Positions 23,195 through 34,045 of a stretch of DNA of 64,000 nt are shown piece after piece. This DNA comes from Batillaria attramentaria (taxonomy: Eukaryota; Mollusca; Gastropoda; Batillariidae): NCBI GenBank assembly GCA_018292915.2, contig JACVVK020000034.1:365001-429000 (forward strand), read 5' to 3'. Both the position numbers and the translations under genes were made by a program. A model generated the notes under the pieces. That model was not told the origin of the DNA and searched no databases. It was given only the letters and a program-made list of their open reading frames with translations. Position 1 is the first letter of the stretch; every line of letters starts with the position of its first letter.

Positions 23195-23458
23195 CTGCTT
23201 ACCCCCCGGGGGAAGCGCGTCGCCGCAGTGCCACGCCACCCAACTAACTATTTAAAAAAAAAAATGCTGGGGAAAAGGGAAAACGGGAGATTCCAGAGAG
23301 AAACCCCTGCTAAGCAGCTCGGCAGCCAGGAAAAACCCACATCACACATCACGGCTTGACCTGGGCTCAAACCCACGCTTCACGGCGATAACGGTGACGG
23401 TCGTTCACAAACTGACGTGCTAAGTCGTACACGCTATCCGTTAGACCACCGCTCACTC
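23195..23458 (-). mobile_element. SINE-D, copy 1
   Basis: On the minus strand it starts with a tRNA-like head (gagcggtggtctaacggata ... gggtttgagcccagg) and ends in the block cgcgcttcccccgggg. It matches the element at 56112..56430. Confidence 0.7.
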
Positions 23459-23589
23459 GAGTTCGTTTCTGCCCCCAAGGAGGATGTCACATGGATTTCG
23501 TCCGAACAAACAGCGAACATGGTGTTTTTCTGTGACATGCGGTTACTTCCATGTGTTCATCTTTGGAGGAAGGATAGGTGGTGGCCGAT

Positions 23590-23722
23590 GGCGTGGTAAA
23601 TAGAAATTCTGCGCGCACCAGAGTGAATAGCAGGGTGGAGGTTTGCACATAAAGTAGCGCTTAGCGGCAGCAGGCTTTCACTGCTTCGTCCTCTAACCTT
23701 GAGGCGCCATGAGCATTTCAGT
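23590..23722 (+). repeat. dispersed repeat R6, copy 1
   Basis: Shares gaatagcagggtggaggttt-type sequence, aaagtagcgct, ggcggcagcagg-type and cgccatgagcattt blocks with 51225..51340. Confidence 0.6.
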
Positions 23723-23727
23723 AGAGA

Positions 23728-23787
23728 TACCATACCATACCATACCATACCATACCATACCATACCATACCATACCATACCATACCA
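23728..23787. repeat. (ATACC)n pentanucleotide microsatellite
   Basis: About 12 perfect pentamers. Confidence 0.95.
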
Positions 23788-23927
23788 CAAATGCGGCTAC
23801 AACATGCTTTTGCCCTAAATTTTTCCAGAGCATGTTGTGAGATGTTCTGCATGTTTGTTCGAACAAAAACTTTTCCCGTGAGCCTAAACACTGGCCTTGT
23901 TGATCTGGGAAATGCGTTTTGTTACAC

Positions 23928-23930
<3 letters not shown>

Positions 23931-23986
<56 letters not shown>
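23931..23986. repeat. (GA)n microsatellite
   Basis: About 27 GA units. Confidence 0.95.
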
Positions 23987-23988
<2 letters not shown>

Positions 23989-24011
23989 CTGCATGCAAAA
24001 GATTCTATTCA

Positions 24012-24336
24012 GAATTTCTTCTTCTTCTTCGATCACTCAGACAGGCACGCCAGTAGTCCTGATGAAGGTTGCAGTCCGTCGGAGACACTCAGCCGGGCCG
24101 AAGATCTTCTCCCGCAACGGTGTGTCTGTAGGCCAGGTTGTCGCTCGTTGGTTCTGGTGCGTTGGACAGTTTTGCAGGAGGTGTTCAACTGTCATCCGCG
24201 GTGCGCCACAGGGGCATGCTGCAGTGTCACCGATGTTGAATTTGGTGAACATGTGGTGTTTGAGTCTGCAGTGACCTGTCCTCAAACGCACGATGATCAC
24301 CTGGTCTTCCCGGGAAAGAATTTGATTTAACATCAT
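24012..24336 (-). mobile_element. non-LTR retrotransposon, 3' coding fragment
   Basis: Ninety-nine codons end at a stop at 24037 and encode the extreme C-terminus of a LINE polyprotein: SREDQVIIVRLRTGHCRL, then a CxC...H...C finger (CPCGAPR ... EHLLQNCP) typical of the region after RT/RNase H in Jockey/I-group elements. A (GAA)n tail follows the stop (24012-24032), consistent with the true element end. RT and endonuclease are absent, so it is 5'-truncated and inactive. A second fragment of the same group is at 52390..52687. Confidence 0.75.
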
Positions 24337-24372
24337 TTCTCATCCGACTGAATGTGCACTAACTGCCTGAGA

Positions 24373-24536
24373 GAGCCGGGACAGCCGAATGGCAGAGCGT
24401 TGGACTTTCAGTGCTCGGGTCGTGAGTTCGAGTCCCGGCTGGGGCCAAATATTTGTGCTGGCTTTTTCCTCCATGTACCGTCTTTCATATCAACCATTCG
24501 TGGTAAAAAAAACGACGTTAAACTCCCAGACAACCA
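24373..24536 (+). mobile_element. SINE-A copy 3
   Basis: Full-length tRNA-like head (cgaatggcagagcgttgg, gagttcgagtcccggc) and tail cgacgttaaact. No clean target duplication seen. Confidence 0.85.
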
Positions 24537-25228
24537 CCCCGCCTCCAACAACTGTCTGCCTGCGCCAAAGTTTTTTTTTTTTTTTTTTTTTTCCCGCGGA
24601 AGAAAATAATATCACGTCTCGTAGGTGCCAAAATACCGTTACCTGGAAAATTAGCGGTCGCCAAACCCATTGCGCTTAAGCCCTTTACCAGAAAACGGAA
24701 ACAAGGTCTTACGCAATCCACCTAGCGATATGCTTGCATGCCAACAAGCCGATGACGCTACCGGAAGGTCATGAAATGATCTGCACGTGACATACGGCGC
24801 TGTAAATAGAAAACAGGGTGAGGGGTCATCCTAGGACACTCATCGGGGAGATCTTCCAGAGGGCAAAATACCGTGACGTAACCCAGCTCAGTGCATTGAC
24901 GTCACAGAGCCCAAGAGCCTATGGTTAGGACCCCCATATGTTACGTCAGAGACAGGAGCCCAGTATGGTTGCCACTGACTGACTGAGCTGTCGTCTTAAA
25001 GAAACTATATCCGCGTGTTGAATGGCGTGGAGTAGTGGCACGTTAGAAGCTAGCTGTATGGTTGTTTAATAATAATAATGATAATAATGTAGTTGTAAGC
25101 GAGCCAAGCTCCCTCCACTGTGGCTTGTGGCCAATACAGGGCAAGGCGGACATGTCTAATGGCATACAAAGCACACATCTCCTAGATTTAGGGTGACTCA
25201 ATGCACATACTCCCGCATTCATACCAAC

Positions 25229-25230
25229 AA

Positions 25231-25305
<75 letters not shown>
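25229..25305. repeat. (CA)n microsatellite
   Basis: About 38 CA units. Confidence 0.95.
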
Positions 25306-25306
<1 letters not shown>

Positions 25307-25459
25307 CAGCTGAATCAGGAGGTATGCGGACCTAGTGGAAAGCCAGCCAGAATAGATACGTGTTCAATCAAACTTGAAACGATCTATGTCCGTCACGTTT
25401 CTCAGACCGGCAGGTAGTGCGTTTCCGAGTGTTTGCTGAATGAGGCGATGCTCCAGTTG

Positions 25460-25715
25460 GGCTTTGCGACCGTGTTCGTAACTTTGCGGTTTCTATTGTT
25501 ATTTCATTGTTCTACTTTCTATAAACCCACGGCAAATTGAATAAATGGATATAATAGGCCTATAAATAGTCATGCCCTCCAGCGCCTTCGAGTATGCTTG
25601 ATCGCTTCGTTGACGCAGAAATAAGCATTTAGGATAATATTCCGCCGACCCGAGTCTCAGTTCATAAATGGTCTGTGTTGTTATGTCTTGACACAAGTGA
25701 CTGTTTTAGGTACAC
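25460..25715 (+). repeat. dispersed repeat R5, copy 2
   Basis: Diverged relative of 20530..20750, including a central ctataaatag at 25559 and tggtctgtgttgttatgtct near the end. Confidence 0.45.
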
Positions 25716-25890
25716 GGAATATCATATTATGCTTTCGATTGTATTTTTCCCTCAAAGCTGTTGCATGCCAGACACGCACCTAGATACTTTAAGCGTAGAC
25801 TTACACAGAATATATTATGTTTTCGATTGTATTTTTCCTCAAAGCTGTTGCATGCCTCGACACGCACGTAGATAGTTTAAGCGTAGACTT
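25712..25890 (+). repeat. tandem duplication, about 95 bp unit, two copies
   Basis: The block ttcgattgtatttttcc ... caaagctgttgcatgcc ... tttaagcgtagacttac occurs at 25735 and 25820. Confidence 0.85.
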
Positions 25891-26339
25891 ACCCCGCTCT
25901 GGAGCCGAGCCAGTCCTTGAGAAAGATCAATGTTCTGTCGGCTCCTCTGCCCGTTCTGGCATCCTTTTATTTCCCTCAACTACGGCCGACGAGAAACTAG
26001 ATTAACGGCCAAAGGCAGTATCATTTACAAAGTACATGTACGCTGTATCTCCAGTTCTTACAGGGGGTTGCCAGTCTGCACGCGCACTGAACTCGTTAAG
26101 CAACCCGAGAAGTGGACGAAGAAAGCTTTCCGAAATTAAATTGGATTTTGTTGTCCTTCGCGACAGTTCAGGAAACAGCGTGATATTTACGCAGACGCCA
26201 AATTTGAAATAGCTGAAGTCGTGGGCGGCAGAAGATATAAGCGAAACGCACGACCGGAGTCCGTTTGTACAGTCTGCGGAAGGATGCTGGTGTTAAACGG
26301 GCAATTGTTTTCCATGACTGTTTACAAAGCCAACTTAAT

Positions 26340-26520
26340 GCGATATATTTGTTTAAGACTTTGCGCAAGCGGTCAAACATTCACATTCTACGACTGTTGG
26401 TACAACAATCTCACCCAGCGTATCGAATAGCCGCGTCAGTTGAGTACACTTGTGTTGGCTCAGTGCCAGCATTTGAGATGGTGTCACTGTGCAGGTGTCT
26501 GAGTGGTGTGATGCTAGCCA
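26340..26520 (+). repeat. dispersed repeat R2, copy
   Basis: Shares ctttgcgcaagcggtc, aacattcacattctac and cactgtgcaggtgtctgag-type blocks with 54695..54860 and, reversed, 31430..31590. Confidence 0.6.
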
Positions 26521-26689
26521 ACAGAAGTTTAACCGCGACGCAAATGACATGACGAGGAGTCAGCCAGTGTTGCAGAAACGGTTAACCGCGTAGTAGTAGA
26601 ATTTGAATTTATCGCCGACTCACACGGTCTGCGGACGGTACTGTATTGCATTCTCAGCTCTACCAATCACTCAGGTAGACTATAGACGA

Positions 26690-27125
26690 CTCTACTCGGC
26701 AAACCCCGAGGCCAAAGCCCCGCCCGTATACTCTGCCGTGTACTGGCGAAACAGAGTACATCCATGAATGGGAAAAGGGATGAAAGACATTGACGTAACG
26801 GTCGTTTTCCTCAAATGACGTCAATAGACTTACTGCTTTCTTTCCATGCTCCAGTCATATCAAACTACATGTGCTTCCCTCGTTGTAGTGTCTGGCAAGA
26901 AAGTTCGCCAGACCGGCCATGCTGTGCTCATTAGAATACAGAATACAGGGTACAGAATATTTTATTGATCCCGAAAAGGGAAATTGCAATTCTGGCCCGC
27001 ATACTAGTAACATACAATAAACATTTTGATAAAAGAGACTACAAATATACGCATAAGAAAACTTGAGTTAAACAAACCGGACGCGATTGGCTGAACTCTG
27101 GGGGGCTCGACCCTTTCGATTTGCA
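26690..27125 (+). repeat. dispersed repeat related to R1, long copy
   Basis: An inverted relative spans 59595..59815. Shared blocks: tactctgccgt, gaaagacattgacgtaa-like, cctcaaatgacgtcaat, cagtcatatcaaact and catgtgcttccct. The 3' part (27070..27125) resembles R1 reversed. Confidence 0.65.
26937..26995 (-). mobile_element. LINE-like 3' terminus (L2/CR1/Rex type)
   Basis: The segment ttttattgatcccgaaaagg gaaatt is the reverse of the (aatttccc...gggatcaataaa) type of LINE 3' end. See also 10066..10118. Confidence 0.45.
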
Positions 27126-27802
27126 GGAGTGAAGTCGTCTATTTCTAGCCTACAGGCGCACTCACGTGCGTAACTGTTTCAAATCACAAGTTGGCTTCTG
27201 TGAACAGGAACGTACAAACGTAGACAGCTGGTTGCATATTGTTACACAGGGCATTTCTAGCTGAGTCTGCACAAGACTGGATTTAGTCATGAACAAGTTG
27301 TAAGCTGATGATACGTCCCGTCCAAATATGTTAATCTTTTGCCCGTTGTATGGCTTTTAGAAGTACAATGCACCACTCTGCTATCAGGCTTCGAAAAACA
27401 GTAACTGAGCAATCTTTCAGGCACCTCTGCTGCCCTCTAAATCAGTTTTTTTTTTCAAGATAAGAAATTAAGAATATCTCCCCAAGGCCCGAAGAAAGGC
27501 TTGACTTTGGGCTGGCGTTTCGTGTCCCCATACCAATGTATACGAAGCCACGCCGGCAGAACACGTAGGTACACAATTGTGTGCAATTTAAAGCATGTTA
27601 TTGCCATCTGAAAATGGCTGTGTCAGACAACACGAAACCTGGTGACATCTGTTCTGTGTTGCTAATTTACACACAGCGGGCACGTGTCTGCCTATTCATG
27701 CAGATATACGCAGTTGACATCCCTAGATACAGTCAGAATAGGTCACATATGAACACCACCCCCAATTGATAGAGCAAATGGCGTTTTGATCCCCAAGAAG
27801 GC

Positions 27803-27918
27803 CAAATGCTCGGGTCGTGAGTTCGAATCCTGGAACAAAAATGCTGTTCTGGCTTTTTCCTCATTGCCCCGTCTTTGATATCACCCGTATGTGATTGGAA
27901 AGAAGGTTAAACCCAGAA
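27803..27918 (+). mobile_element. SINE-A copy 4, 5'-truncated
   Basis: Starts within the head (tgctcgggtcgtgagttcga) and continues through ccccgtctttgatatcaccc. Diverged. Confidence 0.75.
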
Positions 27919-28069
27919 AGTACAAACTAACCAGCTAAGACCGCCATGTTGCTTCGTGTCATTGTCGCACAAGACTCTCATTGTAGCTTTTGGTCTTCTC
28001 CCTGCGGTTAACTTTTTCTCTCTCCCTATAATCTGGCTCTACCGATATTCACCGGATTCACTGAAAAAG

Positions 28070-28198
28070 CTTTCGAATCCCGGCTGGGGCCAAATATTTG
28101 TTCTGGCCTTTTTCATCGTTGCCCCGTCTTTGATATCACCCTTACGTGGTGGAAGAGGACTTAAACTCTCAAACACCCACCCACCCACCCACCCACAC
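28070..28198 (+). mobile_element. SINE-A copy 5, 5'-truncated
   Basis: Starts at ttcgaatcccggctgggg and ends in (CCCA)n. Confidence 0.8.
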
Positions 28199-28429
28199 AC
28201 CCCCACTGAAAAAGCTGTTCAGGGATGCCCCCCCTCCCCCCCTCGAGAGGTCAGCTTGTATTATAAATTACAGACCTCTGAAATATTCAGCCTTTCTCTG
28301 ACCTCTTACGTTAAATTTTCAAGTCTTGAACGAAATTTCTCATTTCAACCCGATAGAGTTTTAATATTTATTTACATCTTGTTTTCACGCGAGAAAGTTT
28401 TAGATTTTTAAGGACCTGGCAGGAGAGGG

Positions 28430-28500
28430 ACTTTTGTTAGCCGCGAATTAGTCTTTGTTGCTTGCGCGGCTTTAAGCCCTAAATAACTAACTAACTATCG
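28430..28500 (+). repeat. repeat R4 with (TAAC)n tail, copy 2
   Basis: The block gttagccgcgaattagtctt then tgttgcttgcgcggc and (taac)n. Confidence 0.6.
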
Positions 28501-28507
28501 ATATTCA

Positions 28508-28607
28508 CAGAGTCGGGGTGGCAGAGTTCGTAGAGCGTTAAACTTTCAGTGCATATGGCTGATACAGCTTTCAGTGCTCGGGTCGTGAGTTTGATTCCCG
28601 GTCGGGG
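28508..28607 (+). mobile_element. SINE-A copy 6, head only with internal duplication
   Basis: The segment tcagtgc... is duplicated (aactttcagtgcatatgg and agctttcagtgctcggg). The sequence is cut by a poly-G run at 28612-28634. Confidence 0.65.
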
Positions 28608-28634
28608 AAAGAGGGGGGGGGGGGGGGGGGGGGG

Positions 28635-28792
28635 GACCGGGATAGCCGAATGGTAGAACGTTTGACTTCAATGCTTGGGTCGTAAGTTCGAATCCCGGAT
28701 GGGGCCAAATATTTTTGCTGGCCTTTTTCTCGTTGCCACGTCTTTGATACCACCTACACGTGATGTTAGACCCTCAAAACTCCACCCACTTA
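28635..28792 (+). mobile_element. SINE-A copy 7
   Basis: Head gatagccgaatggtagaacg ... gttcgaatcccgg and tail to cacccactta. Diverged. Confidence 0.8.
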
Positions 28793-28799
28793 CCCTCTC

Positions 28800-28886
28800 G
28801 GCTTCGAGCCTGGTCTTTTCCTCGTTGCCCCGTCTTTGCTATCACCTTAATGTGGCGAATAAGGACTTTAGCCCCCTCCCAACCCC
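28800..28886 (+). mobile_element. SINE-A copy 8, 3' part
   Basis: The block tcctcgttgccccgtctttg and following SINE-A tail only. Four SINE-A pieces are packed in 28.07-28.89 kb. Confidence 0.65.
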
Positions 28887-29530
28887 CTCTCCCTCCCCCC
28901 CCTCCATCCCTCCCCATTCCCCCCCCCCCCCAAATAGTACAACCAGTTAACTACAACAACCAATGGTTTGTGTGTTGTACGCCTTTTTGTTCTTGGTTGT
29001 GACAAGCTAGGTATGGGCCGACGGTGTTTTGTGAGCTGAAATAAAGAACTTAGAAACGAAAAGATCCCCAGGGGTTGAAAAGGCAAAAGACTGAACAAAT
29101 GCATGGCATATGCCTGTGTCCAAAAGCTTCAGCAACTAACACGACATCTGTTTGGGCACGATCTTCAAGATCCATCTCAGCGCTTTTTTTTTTTTTTTTT
29201 GCTCCCCGCCTTCTTTCTGGAATTCCCACTTCAGTTTGTTCACAAGACAGATTAAAGCGCCTCTTCTCTCTTAACAGCTTTCCTGTCAACGCCAAGACAT
29301 ACTATATAAACTCCTTGCGCAGATGACTCCGGCGTCTGGAGAAAAGGCATAAGCGCCTACGAAATCTGCAAAACCCATGACGTTTATGCGTTTCTTTTAA
29401 TCCCAACCCCCTCCCGCATAATGGTAGACTTTTGTTATGACTACGCTAGAACCATGTCAATCGTTCCTTTGGGCCATCGGGGCTGTTACTAAGCTAAAAG
29501 TAACAATTGAATGGAGGGGAAAATGCCACT
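28887..29530. other. intergenic, C-rich then nothing recognised
   Basis: C-rich low-complexity DNA to 28932, then unique sequence with a T run (29185-29200). No gene supported. Confidence 0.4.
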
Positions 29531-29534
29531 TGTG

Positions 29535-29795
29535 AAGCTCTAAGGCTGTTTGCCGAAAGCGGTGATGGCTATGGAGACCGTTTTCGCAACATTGCGGCTT
29601 CTAATTTTAGTGAAATTTTCTTTGAACTCGCGATAAAGTTATCCTGTTCAAAATTGTTTATAACGAGAACAGCTCAGTTAGCGCCTTCACTCAAAGCAAA
29701 CCCTATCAGGGCCATTACGGCGACGCGAGTCTTCGCGGTGGTCTGTTAGGTTACATCTTGATACTAGTGACTGCTTTTGAAGCACTGGTTAAACT
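29535..29795 (+). repeat. dispersed repeat R5, copy 3
   Basis: Matches 20488..20550 (gaagctctaaggctgttt, gagaccgttttc) and 20700..20745 (agtcttcgcggtggtctgtt). Confidence 0.55.
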
Positions 29796-29908
29796 CACTC
29801 GATGAGCAGTTTTCAAAAAAAAAAACCAACACATTGTTTTATGAAAGACAATCGTATCGAGACTTCAAGGAGAGAAGCGGTGGGGTTCAGGGGCACCTTA
29901 ACTTCGCC

Positions 29909-30003
29909 GAAAGGCGTCCATTGCTCTGAAAGGCGTCCATTGCTCTGAAAGGCGTCCATTGCTCTGAAAGGCGTCCATTGCTCTGAAAGGCGTCCATTGC
30001 TCA
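29909..30003 (+). repeat. 19-bp minisatellite, five units
   Basis: Unit gaaaggcgtccattgctct repeated at 29909, 29928, 29947, 29966 and 29985 with no visible variation until the last bases. Confidence 0.97.
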
Positions 30004-30404
30004 GTTTGGATCCGCGATTCAAGTGGAGACACTATTTGAAATGCTCGTTTTAAGGTACGTAATTATGTCCGGGTTTGAAGGCGTTCAACGTACGTAACCC
30101 GAGCTGGGTTAACTTTAAAGTATGAACATTGCATTAATCTCTGCTTAATAGGTTTGCGTGTCTCTGTGATCAATACTTGCGCGTCGGTCTGTGATCTAAC
30201 ACGCGTTAATCATCAAGGATTACTGTGACAAGCCACTGAGCAGGTGTGAACGACAGTGCGTACAAACAAATGCATAAAGTCAGTCGGTGCATGCACAATA
30301 CTAGTACTGACAAACCCTTCCCGGTGTAGCAAGCGGGATGTACTCCCCAGCTCAATATACAACGGGGCACTTCCCGCTTTAAAGCTGGATGCACTCCTCT
30401 AGTC

Positions 30405-30544
30405 TGAGCCACATGCACACTTGGGGCTATTTGAAATCCCAGTAGCTGTGATGACGCCACAGCGGTGGAAACCCCTGAAATCACAACTGTGTCACATATG
30501 TGCACAACACGGTGGCGCTCCGCAGTGCCCCGTTAAGAGCCGGC
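30405..30544 (+). mobile_element. MITE-2, right-end fragment
   Basis: Matches the right part of 30989..31301, ending in gttaagagccggc. The left terminus is missing. Confidence 0.7.
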
Positions 30545-30988
30545 TCAACGAGTTGGAGTTGATAAGTGGAGTGTTTCCCGCTTGGTAGTAAATCTGGCGT
30601 GTGAGGGTGGAGTGTGTCTGTCTGGGACTAGAGGAATACATCCAGCTTTCGCTGATGTGGGAAGTGTCCCGGGGTATATGGAGCTGAGGGGAATACATTT
30701 CGCGCATTACACCGGTACAACAAAGCTGTTTTTTTCTCTCTTTTTTTTGCCGCGGAATCTGAGATGATTGCAGGACCACAGCAGGAGAGCAGAATAATTT
30801 TGTTTGTTTGTTTGGTTGCCTCGAGGGACCCAGTTTTATGTGTAGCAAAGGTGTATGGGTCAGGCGGTGGAATGCAGAGAATAACTTCCCTTTTAACCAC
30901 CGACATGTCTGGACACACTTACATTGTACATGTACCTCGTTTTATGGTTATGGTTTGCTTTAATCAAGCGTAACTGATTGAGTCTTAA

Positions 30989-31301
30989 GCCTGCTCTTAA
31001 CTGGGCACAGCGCGCGAAAAACACAATTCATGTGCTTATCACAGTCGGTACAGCTCGGTGTGTCTACTAACTACAAAACTGAACACAGCTGTGCTCGGTG
31101 ACAAACCGATTGAAGATGCACTGTCCGCGTGACGTAGTACAGCCAGTTAGAATCTGTTGTGGAAACCACAGTCACAGTTGTGGCTATGTGAAATCCAGGT
31201 TGCTGTGATGACGCCACAGCGGCGGAAACCCCCCAAATCACAACTGTGTCTCAACTGTGGACAGCACTGTGGCGCTCCGCAGTGCCCAGTTAAGAGCCGG
31301 C
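30989..31301. mobile_element. MITE-2, complete, TTAA flanks
   Basis: 313 bp with 20-bp terminal inverted repeats (30989..31008 and 31282..31301, one mismatch; left end gcctgctcttaactgggcac) flanked on both sides by TTAA (30985..30988 and 31302..31305). TTAA duplication is the piggyBac-type signature; assignment to that superfamily is inferred. Non-coding. Confidence 0.85.
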
Positions 31302-31424
31302 TTAACAGTCGGCCAATCAGTCAGCCAATCAGGCAATCTGAGCATCTGTCGTCAATAAATTAAGTAATGGAACGGCCAGTCAATCAGTTAAAGGGACTAA
31401 TGCTACCACACGTCGTTCTGAGCT

Positions 31425-31700
31425 GTTTTCGTGCTATCTATCATCACACCACTTAGACACCTGGACAGTGACAGCGACAGAAGCTCACTAATTGATAACG
31501 CGGTGACCACACAGAGCGCTCCAGTCGTGTAACAGCAATCGTAGACTTTGGCTGTTCGGCCGCTCGCACAAAGTGTAGACAACATAGTATCGCATTAAGA
31601 GTTGCACTAATCATCAAGATTCAGTATTTCGAGCGTACAGGCACACTCACGGGCGAAACTATTCCAAAACATAAGTTAGCTTAGCAAAGACGGATTTAGC
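31425..31700 (-). repeat. dispersed repeat R2, copy
   Basis: Reverse relative of 54575..54880: shares acctggacagtgacagc, gagcgctccagt, cgcacaaagtgtag-like and aacataagttagcttagcaa. Confidence 0.65.
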
Positions 31701-31949
31701 CCGTTAATTAATCATTCAGTCGCAGCTAGCAACCTTCGCCGTACGTCGTGGGTGTACAAACGCCCGTGGTTTAGTCCATTTCCCCGCTGAATCCAGGAAA
31801 TTCCAAGCCTGTGTCAACACGAGTATTGGGGACTGGTGCTTACCATCATTTTGGTGATTTTTATCGTAAAGAAACAAGTACATAAGCAACAAAAACATTG
31901 GTTGAAGAAAGTTTCATCTCTAAGGACCCGTTAAGTCTACCAAAACTTG

Positions 31950-32116
31950 GACCCCCCCAAAAAAAACAAAACAAAAAAAAACACACAAAAAACCACCAAA
32001 AACCCAAAACAAAACAAAACAACAAAACAACAACAACAAAAAACCACCACCAACAACAAAAAAGCCAAACAACAAAACCACAAAAATAAAACGAAACGAA
32101 ACGAAACGAAACAAAC

Positions 32117-32158
<42 letters not shown>

Positions 32159-32160
32159 CG
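31950..32160. repeat. A/C-rich low-complexity tract ending in (AAC)n
   Basis: AAAC, GAAAC and AAC runs. Translations are Lys/Asn/Thr runs only. Confidence 0.9.
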
Positions 32161-32749
32161 AAACTTACAAGGGGCATAGGATACCCTTACCAGCAGCTCT
32201 GAAACTATTGTGTGAATATCTCTGGTAGGTCACGAAAACTGTCAGCATTGGACACCATGGCAGGGAATCTGACAGTACATCATCTAATTGCGACATAATT
32301 ATGTAGACTATGACCTACATAACGGACACAAATCGGTGTGACATTTATGCCGTGCATGACAAAAGTATGTCACAACTCAGAGAGGTTACGCCAATGAAGA
32401 ATAATAATTATTATTATCACACCCCCATCCGGCGAATCATTGAACATCTACTTGTTATGTACGGTGAGTGTGTATAGTGCACCCTCTGTGTGGTTGTAAA
32501 TGACCCAAAGCAAGAGTACATCTGTCTGCAAATGGATTACTGTCCCGAGGGACCGCGACTTAGCTGAGGTAAGATCTTTCCTGGCCTGGTGTGCTGTGCT
32601 GTACGTAAGACTGGCATATTTGTGTTTTTAACTGTTTTACCTCTGAGTGAATCATTGTTGATACTTCAGAATTAGTCGTGTTGGGGAGACTACGGCAACG
32701 TTCGGCAACGTACGACAACGTATTCCTCGCCCCATCCACTCCCAACATA

Positions 32750-32750
<1 letters not shown>
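32161..32750. other. intergenic, nothing recognised
   Basis: No supported feature. Confidence 0.4.
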
Positions 32751-32751
<1 letters not shown>

Positions 32752-32810
<59 letters not shown>

Positions 32811-32949
32811 TGCAAGCACGCACGCACGCACACCGACAAATCAACCAAACACACGCCGACAAATCAACAGTACAAACATCACTTTCTAGACAAAAGCAAA
32901 AACCCACCAACAAGAAAACAAAACAAAATGGCAACAACAAAACCCAAAA

Positions 32950-33009
<60 letters not shown>
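32752..33009. repeat. (CA)n ... (TG)n microsatellite pair
   Basis: CA tract 32753-32803 and TG tract 32953-33008 are complementary and about 150 bp apart. Confidence 0.95.
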
Positions 33010-33010
<1 letters not shown>

Positions 33011-33599
33011 AGATGGCCTGCGTTTGTAGTTGTTGTACACCGCGTGTTTCTGCATTATTGGCAACGTCTTGCAATCGTAATTATGTATATATTTTTTTCT
33101 TGGCCTCACACGAATAACCGCATGTGTGGCTGTACCACTAGTTCTTACCCTTACTGATGTCTTACCACGTTCCGCAAAACCCACTCTTGGCAACACCTCG
33201 CAATCGTAATTCATGTAAATCTCTCTCAGCGGGACTGCTCACCACTCTCCCCACAACTGGGCCGTGGGTTGTTCTGCGATGATCTGTGACAGGGAAGAAT
33301 GGAAGCAACATACCGCAGATATCCTACATGAAAGGGAAATTAGACCAGAAATACTCGCTAGGCCCCTTGACAATTCCGCTGAATACTACGGCAGTGTTTG
33401 AGGCCAAAAACTCTTTTGCGAGTCAGATATTTATGCTGAAGACGGTCAGTACTGCTTTGATGTTCTATACATTGGATACTGGGACGCAACGATAAAAAAT
33501 GAATTTGAAAAAAATATAGGTAAAAACAAATATAATCATACATTGCATATGAGTTGAGAAACGCGAAACAAGTAAATAGGACATCAGGTCAAAAAATAC

Positions 33600-34041
33600 A
33601 AATACACGAGGCCTCAAAATGGCTAAATATTCCCTACTAACCTAAGGCGCCATAGTCACACCTAAATATGCTTCAATCTAAAAAAAAAATTACCATGCAC
33701 AGACCATTCAAGGGCACGGACCTGATATGAGTTTTTTTTTAAAAAAATTGCTTTCCGGTCAGGCTTCAGTGGAGTAATGCTAGTGTACTTTGTGTTTAGG
33801 CCAGAAAGCCACTTCACCCAAATCCTGGCGTCACCTTTGCCTCTTGTGCGCAAAAAGTCCCAGCTTCATTGGCAGCTTGCCTCCTCTTCAGCCCCCTGGC
33901 ATGCACCTTGCCCTACCAACTACAGAACTCGCGAAAATCACGCTTTTTCGTGACAACAAAAATCACTACAAAATAGCACACTCCCAATACAGGGTCCTTC
34001 AAACAAACCCCAGACTTGACCCCCACGCTCAGTTTGTGTCC
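33600..34041 (+). repeat. dispersed repeat R3, copy 2
   Basis: Co-linear with 5105..5564 and ends directly at the left end of the MITE-2 copy at 34046. Confidence 0.7.
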
Positions 34042-34045
34042 TTAA

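Noticed and set aside
26760..26850. CRE-like tgacgtca sites in the R1-related repeat as regulatory elements
   Set aside because: They belong to a dispersed repeat also found at 59595..59815 and are not near a gene; function cannot be supported.
29909..30003. CRISPR-like array of 19-bp repeats
   Set aside because: Units are directly tandem without spacers and the genome is eukaryotic; it is a minisatellite.
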